This document shows, piece by piece, positions 1-5,269 of a DNA stretch of 6,732 nucleotides. This DNA comes from Myxococcales bacterium (lineage in GTDB: Bacteria; Myxococcota; Polyangia; Polyangiales; Polyangiaceae), in the NCBI GenBank assembly GCA_020430865.1, contig JAGQIY010001179.1, positions 1-6,732 on the forward strand, given 5' to 3'. The notes below the pieces were generated by a model, which saw only the letters and a program-made list of their open reading frames with translations, searched no databases and had not been told where the DNA came from. The position numbers were made by a program, and so were the translations under genes. Within the stretch, counting starts at the first letter, position 1, and the number at the start of each line of letters is the position of its first letter.

Positions 1-447
1 AAGCTGGCGGCGAACTACATCGACAACATCAAGGCCTACACCCTCAAGGAGAAGGTCAAGAACCGCTACACCGGTCAGGACGAGGAGCCCGACGAGCGGC
101 TGATGCGTTCCATCGAGGAGAAGATCGACATTCCGGAGAGCCGGAAAGATGATTTCCGAAGGGAAATCATGAACTACATCGGCGCCCGAGCCGTCGAGGG
201 CAAGAAGTTCGACTGGCAGACCAACGATCGTCTGCGCCGCGCTCTCGAGCTGAAGCTCTTCGAAGACCAGAAGGACAGCATCAAGCTCAAGACGCTGGTC
301 AGCGCCGTGGTCGACAAGGAGACTCAGGAGAAGATCGACATCATCAAGAGCCGCCTGATGCGCTACTTCGGCTACAACGAAGTGAGCGCGACCGACGTGC
401 TCAACTATGTCGCGTCGATCTTCGCCCGCGGCGACACCAAGGAGTAG
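1..447 (+). CDS. prkA: PrkA family serine protein kinase / AAA+ protein, C-terminal part (5' end outside window)
   Basis: The frame is open from base 1 to the TAG at 445-447, giving 148 residues that match my memory of the PrkA (E. coli YeaG) C-terminus. Recognisable stretches are [52 protein letters not shown] and the ending [20 protein letters not shown]. PrkA proteins are about 640-680 residues long, so the AAA+ ATPase part lies upstream of the window; only the helical C-terminal PrkA domain is visible. The family is cytoplasmic and linked to starvation, stationary-phase or sporulation responses. It was described as a serine kinase, and later work suggests an AAA+ protease-like role for some members. 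In many bacteria prkA lies beside a DUF444 (yeaH) gene and spoVR; neither follows here, since a hairpin and a convergent gene come next. An ATG at 103 is internal, because the homology begins before it. Identification is firm; activity cannot be judged from this part. Confidence 0.93.
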   Translation, partial: KLAANYIDNIKAYTLKEKVKNRYTGQDEEPDERLMRSIEEKIDIPESRKDDFRREIMNYIGARAVEGKKFDWQTNDRLRRALELKLFEDQKDSIKLKTLVSAVVDKETQEKIDIIKSRLMRYFGYNEVSATDVLNYVASIFARGDTKE

Positions 448-474
448 CTGGCTCCAGGCAGCGAGCCGCAGGAA

Positions 475-509
475 CGCCGCGTTCGACTCGACGCGGCGCT
501 TCTGTTTCT
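475..509 (+). terminator. Candidate intrinsic terminator after prkA
   Basis: A perfect 8-bp GC-rich stem (CGCCGCGT at 475-482, ACGCGGCG at 491-498) with an 8-base loop is followed by a T-rich run, TTCTGTTTCT, at 500-509. It begins 28 bases after the prkA stop, as expected for a Rho-independent terminator ending that transcript. The opposite side of the stem lacks a comparable T run, so it probably acts mainly on the plus strand. Confidence 0.6.
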
Positions 510-561
510 GTGCTTCGCGAAGGCGCCTGGAGCGCGTTCATCGGGGTAGGGGGTGAGGGGT

Positions 562-1122
562 CTAGCGTGCGGCGCTGACACGCGCCTGAGCGAGAAACGC
601 CTGATACTGAGAGCTCAGGGTGGCGGCGGTGATGGCGTTGGCGCTGCCGCTCATGCGTGCGTGCCATCCCGCGCGGATACGTTCGTAGGCCGCCTGGTCC
701 AGGCCAAAGCCCTGCAGCGCTTGCGCCACGGCCTGGGGCCCCTTGGCCTGCGCGTAGTCGACCGTGGCCTCGATCAGCGCGAGGCGGTTCAAGTCGACGC
801 CCTCCACCGGGGCGTTGTCCGCGGGGCTCACCTGATACTGCGCGGGCATGGCGGACATCTGGAGCTGCGACATCACGCGGCTCGCCGCCATGGCGAAGTC
901 AGGGTTTGCTTGGTGGCGCTGAGTGAAGGCCCCCAGGACGTCGTCCCACTGGGCCTGGCTCTTGACCCCGTACTTGTTCAGGGCCGCTCGATGCGCTTCG
1001 GGGCTCTGGCGCTCGGCCTGGTCGATCTCGTGGTTCGCCTTCCAGAACGTCTCGTAGTCGTCCGGATCGATGTTTCCAAACTTGTTCCCGCCACCAAACA
1101 ACGACATCAACCAGTCCAGCAT
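562..1122 (-). CDS. Protein of unknown function with two internal ~70-residue helical repeats (186 aa)
   Basis: The start is the ATG at 1122, chosen because AAGGAG lies 6 bases upstream (1129-1134 on the plus strand). The open frame extends further upstream to 1401, but that part has no natural-looking protein. The product starts MLDWLMSLFGGG, an amphipathic N-terminus rather than a clear signal peptide, so it is probably cytoplasmic or membrane-associated. Residues about 19-88 and 106-174 look like two copies of one unit. Each ends with a Y/F-G-V/L turn, an aromatic residue, and a helix ending in an R-H or R-M pair: KYGVKSQAQWDDVLGAFTQR against GFGLDQAAYERIRAGWHARM. The rest is Ala/Gln-rich and mostly predicted helical, with no Cys and no catalytic motif that I can see. 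It converges on prkA and is divergent from the lipoprotein at 1523. I cannot name a family; a helical scaffold or binding protein is the most that can be inferred. Confidence 0.85.
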   Translation of the reverse strand: MLDWLMSLFGGGNKFGNIDPDDYETFWKANHEIDQAERQSPEAHRAALNKYGVKSQAQWDDVLGAFTQRHQANPDFAMAASRVMSQLQMSAMPAQYQVSPADNAPVEGVDLNRLALIEATVDYAQAKGPQAVAQALQGFGLDQAAYERIRAGWHARMSGSANAITAATLSSQYQAFLAQARVSAAR

Positions 1123-1522
1123 TTTCGTCTCCTTGATCGGGGTCGGCGTCCGGCGTCGCGCCGGCTCGCGTCGACCTCGAGGAGCGACTGTAGGCGGCGC
1201 TTCGAGGCCTTGCTTGAGCCCTGCTTGAGCAAACCGTGAAGCGCCCTGAATCCGGGCGACCCGCCGTGAAGCGTCGTTCTCACCCCCGAACCCGTGAACC
1301 GAGAACGGGTGGGCAGGCTGGAGGTCTCCGCGAGCAGAAGCTGCGGGGCCGGCGCGCTCTGCGTGATGGCTCGACGCAGCAGTTCCTGGCGGAGATTCCA
1401 TGCGAGATTTTGAAGGATCGCGCGCTGCCTGGCGGGATGCTCAGGGGGCAGGATGGGCGAGTGCTCGCGTCTGGCATGGCGAGTGCAAACTCGAGCTGCG
1501 ACTCCCACCCGAAGGAGATGTC
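1123..1522. other. 400-base divergent spacer with short direct and inverted repeats
   Basis: Open frames cross this spacer, but none gives a convincing protein or has a ribosome binding site. It contains TGCTTGAGC twice in tandem (1211-1219 and 1222-1230, 11-base period), CCGTGAAGCG twice (1234-1243 and 1264-1273, 30-base period) and the inverted repeat ACCCGT/ACGGGT (1290-1295 and 1305-1310). It must hold the start signals for both flanking genes, but I found no convincing -35/-10 pair. The repeats are possible operator sites only by position. Confidence 0.5.
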
Positions 1523-2341
1523 ATGAAGACCTACGTTATCGCCTCCGCCCTGGTGCTCCCCCTGGCACTGCTGCCCAACTGCAAGAAGGACGACGATGCC
1601 ATGACCTTGGCGGAAGCCAAGCAGGCGCTGGACGAGTCCCAGCTCAGCAGTGAGGCGATGAACCTGACCTCGAGTAGCGTGGACATCTCCACTCACTTCA
1701 CGATTGGCCAGGCGGTGGAAGCGGCGGCGGATGAGCTGCGAACGTTCATCGAGAGCCAGCTTCCCTGCGCCGAGATTCAGGTAAGCAAGGGCGAGCTCGA
1801 CGTGACGTACGGGGCCAGGGAGGGCAACTGCACCTACCGTGGCCACACGTACACCGGCAATCACCACATGAGCGTCGTGCGGAACGATGAGGGTAACGTC
1901 GAGGTCGACCACACCTGGACGGACCTCTCCAACGGGAAGGTCGAGGTGACTGGCGGCGCTCAGGTCACCTGGAACTTCGCCGACGGCGAGCGAAGGGTGC
2001 GGCATGAGTTGACCTGGACCCGCATCTCCGATGGGAAGCAAGGGACCGGCAGCGGCGACCGCACCCAGAGCGTGCTCGAGGGCGGTCTGTTCGAGGGGAT
2101 CCAGGTCGACGGCTCTCGCGAGTGGAAGTCCGATGGGGGACAGTGGGATCTGGCGATCGACGGGGTGCAGATGCGCTGGGTGGATGCGGTGCCTCAGGCC
2201 GGTCAGTACGTGCTGCGAACGCCCAAGGGGAAGAGCGCCAAGCTGGCCTTCGAGCGCGTCGACTCCACCAAGATCCAGGTCACGGTCAGCAGCGGCGACA
2301 AGAGCTTCGATTTCAACGTGATCACCTTGCCTCAGGAGTAG
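1523..2341 (+). CDS. Probable exported lipoprotein, beta-rich, unknown function (272 aa)
   Basis: The ATG at 1523 has AAGGAG at 1512-1517, 5 bases upstream, so the longer frame reaching back to 1400 is not used. The product opens with Met-Lys, a hydrophobic stretch at about 4-18 and then LLPNC, with Cys20 followed by KKDDD. This looks like a lipoprotein signal, but Asn at -1 and Pro at -2 are unlike the usual L-A/S-G/A-C lipobox, so lipidation is uncertain. Residues 27-75 are probably helical. About 80-270 are rich in alternating beta-type sequence with repeated Trp-Thr patterns (HTWTDLSNG, VTWNFADGE, LTWTRISDG), suggesting a beta sandwich or barrel-like fold. Cys82 and Cys103 could form a disulfide. 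No catalytic motif is visible. The neighbour 67 bases downstream on the same strand is an outer-membrane barrel gene, so co-transcription and a shared envelope role are plausible but unproven. Confidence 0.88.
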   Translation: MKTYVIASALVLPLALLPNCKKDDDAMTLAEAKQALDESQLSSEAMNLTSSSVDISTHFTIGQAVEAAADELRTFIESQLPCAEIQVSKGELDVTYGAREGNCTYRGHTYTGNHHMSVVRNDEGNVEVDHTWTDLSNGKVEVTGGAQVTWNFADGERRVRHELTWTRISDGKQGTGSGDRTQSVLEGGLFEGIQVDGSREWKSDGGQWDLAIDGVQMRWVDAVPQAGQYVLRTPKGKSAKLAFERVDSTKIQVTVSSGDKSFDFNVITLPQE

Positions 2342-2408
2342 TCCAGGCGACCAACGCGAGCATCGCGACCCTTGCCCGGACAGGGCCATGGTCTAACCTC
2401 GCGGGTCG

Positions 2409-3314
2409 ATGCCGAGACCGAACGCCTGCTGGACCTTCGCCGCGGTCCCGGTGTTGGCCCTGCTCTCCTCGACGGCGCAGGCGCAGTCACAGGCTGGGTT
2501 TCCACCCGTGCAAGGGCCTTCCGCGGTCGCTCCACCCCAGGGACAGCCGTACTCCGCACAGCCTAGGGACCCTCAAGTATATCCGCAAGGATACGTTCCG
2601 GCTCAGCCCTACTCGCAAGAACTGGGGCCGTTTCAGCGCCGACCGGTGGTCGACGAAGCGCCCCTCGACCGGCCCGGCTACGTTCGCCATTCGCGCAAAG
2701 CCGGGCGTCACCTTCACGATGGCTTCTACCTGCGCCTGTCCGGAGGCGTTGGCTTCGGCGGCTTCTCCGCCTCCACCGAGCCCTTTCAGTTCTACGTCGA
2801 GGGTCAAGGCGGGGACCAGGTCGACGACTTCGATGGTAGCGGTGGCGGCTTCGCGTACGGCACCCAGATCGCAGTCGGCGGCGCGCTTCGTCCAGGCGCG
2901 GTGCTGGCCCTCGCCTTCAACACCCTGACCGTGCCCCAGCTGACGCTGACTCACCCAGCCCGGGAGTTCGGCAACTACGAGTACCGCATCTCCCAGGTCG
3001 CTGGCGTGGGACCGCTGTTCGACTTCTTCCCCGATCCCAGCGCGGGACTGCACGTCTCCGGGGGGCTGAGCGTGGTCGGGCTGGTGATAGGTCAGGCGGA
3101 TACCGATGATGGCGCTCGGGCCCGCGGTCACACCGCGCTGGGCTGGGGCTTCAACCTCGGCATCGCGTATGAGTGGTGGGTCGGAGAGGAGTGGAGTCTC
3201 GGGCTGCAAGCTCGCCTGGACTACACCCACGGCTCAGGCTCGGACGCTCGTGACAACGACTGGAGCCACTCGCTTTGGGCGCCCACCGTGGGTCTGGGGC
3301 TGACCTACAACTGA
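2409..3314 (+). CDS. Probable outer-membrane beta-barrel protein with Pro/Gln-rich linker (301 aa)
   Basis: The ATG at 2409 is the only possible upstream start, because an in-frame TAA lies at 2394-2396. Residues 1-25 form a Sec signal peptide (hydrophobic core about 10-20, cleavage expected after AQA at 25). Residues 26-75 are rich in Pro, Gln and Tyr (for example VYPQGYVPAQPYSQ), a disordered linker that could lie in the periplasm. From about 103 (HDGFYLRLSGGVGFGG) to the end, the sequence alternates Gly, aromatic and hydrophobic residues in strand-length blocks. These include an acidic Gly-rich loop near 124-138, the hairpin around EWWVGEEWSLGLQARLDY, and a final strand ending VGLGLTYN. 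I read this as an 8- to 10-stranded barrel, in the broad OmpA/OMP beta-barrel group, though no specific family is recognised. No Shine-Dalgarno sequence is visible before the start. It converges on the Cys-rich gene with only 22 bases between stop codons. Confidence 0.88.
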   Translation: MPRPNACWTFAAVPVLALLSSTAQAQSQAGFPPVQGPSAVAPPQGQPYSAQPRDPQVYPQGYVPAQPYSQELGPFQRRPVVDEAPLDRPGYVRHSRKAGRHLHDGFYLRLSGGVGFGGFSASTEPFQFYVEGQGGDQVDDFDGSGGGFAYGTQIAVGGALRPGAVLALAFNTLTVPQLTLTHPAREFGNYEYRISQVAGVGPLFDFFPDPSAGLHVSGGLSVVGLVIGQADTDDGARARGHTALGWGFNLGIAYEWWVGEEWSLGLQARLDYTHGSGSDARDNDWSHSLWAPTVGLGLTYN

Positions 3315-3336
3315 TTCCTCGGGGATCCTCTCTCGC

Positions 3337-4041
3337 TCAGAAGCTGCCGGAGAGACCCACGCTGCTCAGCCCCACGAAATAGTGCAGCTTCACGGAGTTC
3401 GCGTCTCGAGGCAGTTCCTGTCGCACGAGCTGCTTTCCGCTGCCAAGCAGGCCGCCCAGGAGGACCAGGCTACCCGCGCCCTGCAGCACGCCGTCGATGG
3501 CGAGGAGCACCTCGCCGCTATCCACCTTGCCCATGGTGATCCAGGGACCGACCACGGGCGCGAACAGCCACGCGAGCTCCGTCGGGTTGGCGATCGCTCC
3601 GACGTATGCTGCCGCATAGCCAGCAGCGAAGAAGCCCGCTCCGAAGTAGCGGGCCGTGGCCGCCCCGTCGTGCGTCGACGTCTCGACGTCATAGCCTGGA
3701 GGCGCCGGGGTTCCGAGCTGGAGGGCGCGCTCCTCGCACTCGCCCTCCGCGCAGCGGCCGCTCCAGCAGTCTCGCCAGGCACTGCACCTGTCACCGACCT
3801 CGCAAGGCGCGCAGTCGCCGCCACAGTCCACGTCCGATTCGAGTCCGTTGCGCTTTCCGTCCGAGCACGTCCCTGCGGCACCATTGCCCTGCGGCAATGA
3901 CTGAGGTGCAGGCTGCTGGATGTAGCCCGAACCGGGCGTCGCGGTTTGGGCCGGCAAGTCTGGACCCGCAAGCAGCATCACGCTGCCCGCGCAGGTCAGC
4001 AGCAGGAGGCGTTGGCTACGAATGCTGGCACTTGGCGACAT
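3337..4041 (-). CDS. Exported Cys-rich protein with C-terminal membrane segments (234 aa)
   Basis: The ATG at 4041 starts a signal peptide (basic IRSQR, hydrophobic core about 11-25, likely cleavage near LPA at 31). A Pro/Gln-rich stretch follows to about 55. Residues 59-102 hold eight Cys (59, 73, 77, 80, 86, 92, 97, 102) around the core DVDCGGDCAPC and DCWSGRC. I recall this module from myxobacterial secreted proteins, and it probably forms four disulfides. The second half has hydrophobic stretches at about 132-150, 155-171 and 178-201, suggesting two or three membrane helices, and it ends VGLSSVGLSGSF. The Cys module would therefore lie outside the cytoplasmic membrane. The gene follows the TPR lipoprotein gene by 70 bases on the same strand, so they are probably one operon. 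The only ribosome-binding-like sequence is GGGGG touching the ATG, which may be paired in a hairpin. Function is unknown; protein binding at the cell surface is a guess. Confidence 0.85.
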   Translation of the reverse strand: MSPSASIRSQRLLLLTCAGSVMLLAGPDLPAQTATPGSGYIQQPAPQSLPQGNGAAGTCSDGKRNGLESDVDCGGDCAPCEVGDRCSAWRDCWSGRCAEGECEERALQLGTPAPPGYDVETSTHDGAATARYFGAGFFAAGYAAAYVGAIANPTELAWLFAPVVGPWITMGKVDSGEVLLAIDGVLQGAGSLVLLGGLLGSGKQLVRQELPRDANSVKLHYFVGLSSVGLSGSF

Positions 4042-4042
4042 C

Positions 4043-4065
4043 CCCCACGAGGTTAGCCCGTGGAG
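4043..4065 (-). promoter_or_regulatory. Possible start-site-sequestering hairpin before the Cys-rich gene
   Basis: On the minus strand, CTCCACG and CGTGGGG pair over 7 bp (one T-G wobble) around a 9-base loop. The right arm is the G-run directly before the ATG at 4041. If the RNA folds this way, the only ribosome-binding-like sequence would be hidden. The stem is short and could be chance. Confidence 0.3.
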
Positions 4066-4079
4066 ACCGCCGGCTTCAC

Positions 4080-4111
4080 CTCGCGTTTTGCCTCTGGGGA
4101 TGCAACGCGAG
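4080..4111 (-). repeat. Inverted repeat directly after the TPR lipoprotein stop codon
   Basis: CTCGCGTT (4080-4087) and AACGCGAG (4104-4111) are a perfect 8-base inverted repeat. A further GC/GC pair (4090-4091 with 4102-4103) lies inside a two-T bulge, leaving a 10-base loop. It starts at the base next to the TAG of the upstream gene (4112-4114). No T run follows on the minus strand, so it is not a standard terminator; an RNA-stabilising or attenuating hairpin between the two genes fits better. Confidence 0.5.
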
Positions 4112-4642
4112 CTATTGAGGCATCAAGCTGCGACGTGCCGGGGGCGCCGGGCTGGGGCCGGGAGGTGGCGCAGATTCGGAGGAGATCAGCGTCGCCGGCA
4201 TCGGCTGCGCGGCCATCGCTGGCGCAGCGGGACCCGGCGGCAGCTCGCCTCGGGCCTGGAGCTCCACCCAGCCTCGATCCAGCAGCGCCCGGCGATTCCC
4301 TCGCAGTACCCCAGGATTCGCCCGCTCCACCTGATAGGCGTAGGAGAGCCAGCGTCGCGCGCCTGGGGTGTCGCCGAGGACCAAGAGAGTCAAACCTCGG
4401 TACAGGCCATACTCGGCTTGCTGCTTGGCGTTGGACTGGTCGAGGCGGTGTTCGGTGCGTTCGAACACCTCAGCAGCTTCGATGTAGCGGCCGTCGGCGT
4501 AGAGCGCGCTGCCTCGCTTGACGTAGCCGCTGCATCCGGCTGCAAGGCCCAGCACGGCGACCACCAGCAGGGCGTGAGACAGGCGCCAGCCAGACGCTGC
4601 GCGTCTCGACCGGCCTTCATCGCTGCTCACGGAGTTCCCCAT
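4112..4642 (-). CDS. TPR-containing lipoprotein, unknown function (176 aa)
   Basis: The ATG at 4642 is preceded by GAGGGG three bases upstream. The N-terminus has a charged stretch of about 20 residues, a hydrophobic core (LSHALLVVAVLGLAAG) and a textbook lipobox LAAGC with Cys37, so the mature protein should be lipidated in the envelope. Residues about 40-69 (GSALYADGRYIEAAEVFERT) match a tetratricopeptide repeat, with the expected small/aromatic pattern. Residues about 74-110 (YGLYRGLTLLVLGDTPGARR) look like a second one, followed by a possible third helix pair to about 130. The last 45 residues are Pro/Ala-rich and probably disordered. Two TPRs suggest a protein-protein adaptor, as seen in assembly lipoproteins, though the protein is too short for BamD. 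It is the first gene of a probable two-gene unit with the Cys-rich membrane protein. No specific partner is identifiable. Confidence 0.88.
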   Translation of the reverse strand: MGNSVSSDEGRSRRAASGWRLSHALLVVAVLGLAAGCSGYVKRGSALYADGRYIEAAEVFERTEHRLDQSNAKQQAEYGLYRGLTLLVLGDTPGARRWLSYAYQVERANPGVLRGNRRALLDRGWVELQARGELPPGPAAPAMAAQPMPATLISSESAPPPGPSPAPPARRSLMPQ

Positions 4643-4951
4643 TGGCCCCTCATCCTAACAACGAACGCAGTATGGAACACGCATCCCGTGTGACCAGCGC
4701 CCTTTTCGCGCCGGTCGGCTGCTGGTCGGGGTGGACGCCAACGCATTAGGCCAACAACATCCATCGCTTGAGCGAACTTCGCGGGTGTGGGGGAGAGGGC
4801 GAGAGCCTGCAACATGTGTGGTGCCGACTTGTTCAGGGGCCCCCTGGCTGGAGCAGCAGCGAATGCCCGAGCATCCTGGCTTTGTGCGGCCACGTTGGCT
4901 AAACGCTGCGCGCGCTCGAATCCACCACGACTCAACGATCAAGGACGAAAG
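4643..4951. other. 309-base divergent spacer between TPR lipoprotein and coiled-coil genes
   Basis: The spacer holds a weak minus-strand promoter candidate, a direct repeat GGTCGG (4713-4718 and 4724-4729, 11-base period) and the palindromic run GGGGCCCC near 4837. The reading frame of the downstream gene is open back to 4787 and would encode a CNMCG pair. The strong ribosome binding site at the later ATG and the lack of one here argue that this part is not translated. No RNA gene was seen. Confidence 0.45.
4669..4696 (-). promoter_or_regulatory. Weak candidate sigma-70-type promoter for the TPR lipoprotein operon
   Basis: On the minus strand TGGTCA (4691-4696, 4 of 6 to the -35 consensus) and CATACT (4669-4674, 4 of 6 to the -10) are 16 bases apart. 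This would place transcription start near 4662, about 20 bases before the ATG at 4642. The geometry is good, but such matches arise by chance. Confidence 0.3.
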
Positions 4952-5224
4952 ATGGGCATCAAAGACACCGTTCGGAAGAAGAGCATGGAGCTGATGGGAG
5001 ACCCGCGTGTGCTCAAGCTGATGCAGAACGAGCAGTTCATGAAGGCGATGATGACGGTCGTCCAGGTGCCAGGGAAGGTGAACACCTTCACCGAAGAGCA
5101 GACGGAGCGCTTCGCCAGCATGATGAACCTCGCGACTGCGAAGGAACTCAAGGACCTGAAGCGCCAAGTGAAGAAGCTGGAAGGCGAGGTCGAGCGTCTC
5201 AAGAAGAAGCTCGAGGCGAAGTGA
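4952..5224 (+). CDS. Small coiled-coil protein, phasin-like in character, unknown function (90 aa)
   Basis: The ATG at 4952 has AAGGA 6 bases upstream (4941-4945), so the shorter product starting MGIKDTVRKK is preferred over an in-frame start at 4787. The first 60 residues are Met-rich and probably helical (DPRVLKLMQNEQFMKAMM). The last 25 form a clear coiled coil: Leu66, Leu69, Val73, Leu76, Val80, Leu83 and Leu87 follow strict 3-4 spacing on a Lys/Glu-rich background. No signal peptide or membrane segment is present, so it should be cytoplasmic. The architecture of an amphipathic helical body plus a C-terminal oligomerising coil resembles phasins and small accessory factors such as UbiK. 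I cannot show sequence homology to either. It converges on an alpha/beta hydrolase with 30 bases between stop codons. Confidence 0.85.
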   Translation: MGIKDTVRKKSMELMGDPRVLKLMQNEQFMKAMMTVVQVPGKVNTFTEEQTERFASMMNLATAKELKDLKRQVKKLEGEVERLKKKLEAK

Positions 5225-5240
5225 CCTGGTCCCGCTGCTA

Positions 5241-5269
5241 GGCGGCCATCAGTTTCAGGCCGCCGTCGT
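5241..5269 (+). terminator. Possible terminator hairpin after the coiled-coil gene, overlapping the hydrolase 3' end
   Basis: GGCGGCC (5241-5247) and GGCCGCC (5258-5264) form a perfect 7-bp stem with a 10-base loop, 16 bases after the plus-strand stop. Only a short T-containing run (GTCGTTTCC, from 5265) follows. The right arm lies inside the last codons of the convergent hydrolase gene, so both transcripts share this sequence. Confidence 0.4.

Noticed and set aside
1236..1526. Open plus-strand frame of 96 residues in the divergent spacer
   Set aside because: No ribosome binding site, Arg/Gly-rich unnatural composition, and its end overlaps the well-supported lipoprotein start.
1280..2389. 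Long minus-strand frame of 369 residues opposite the lipoprotein gene
   Set aside because: It is the mirror of a real gene in high-GC DNA. The plus-strand product has a signal sequence, beta pattern and ribosome binding site; the minus frame has none.
3315..3336. Terminator between the convergent barrel and Cys-rich genes
   Set aside because: Only a weak TCTCTC/GAGAGA pairing with a 15-base loop and no T run is present.
4787..4951. N-terminal extension of the coiled-coil gene carrying a CNMCG zinc-ribbon-like pair
   Set aside because: The frame is open, but there is no good ribosome binding site at 4787, while AAGGA stands 6 bases before the ATG at 4952. The extension composition (Ala/Arg/Pro-rich) looks like untranslated GC-rich DNA, and only one CxxC is present.
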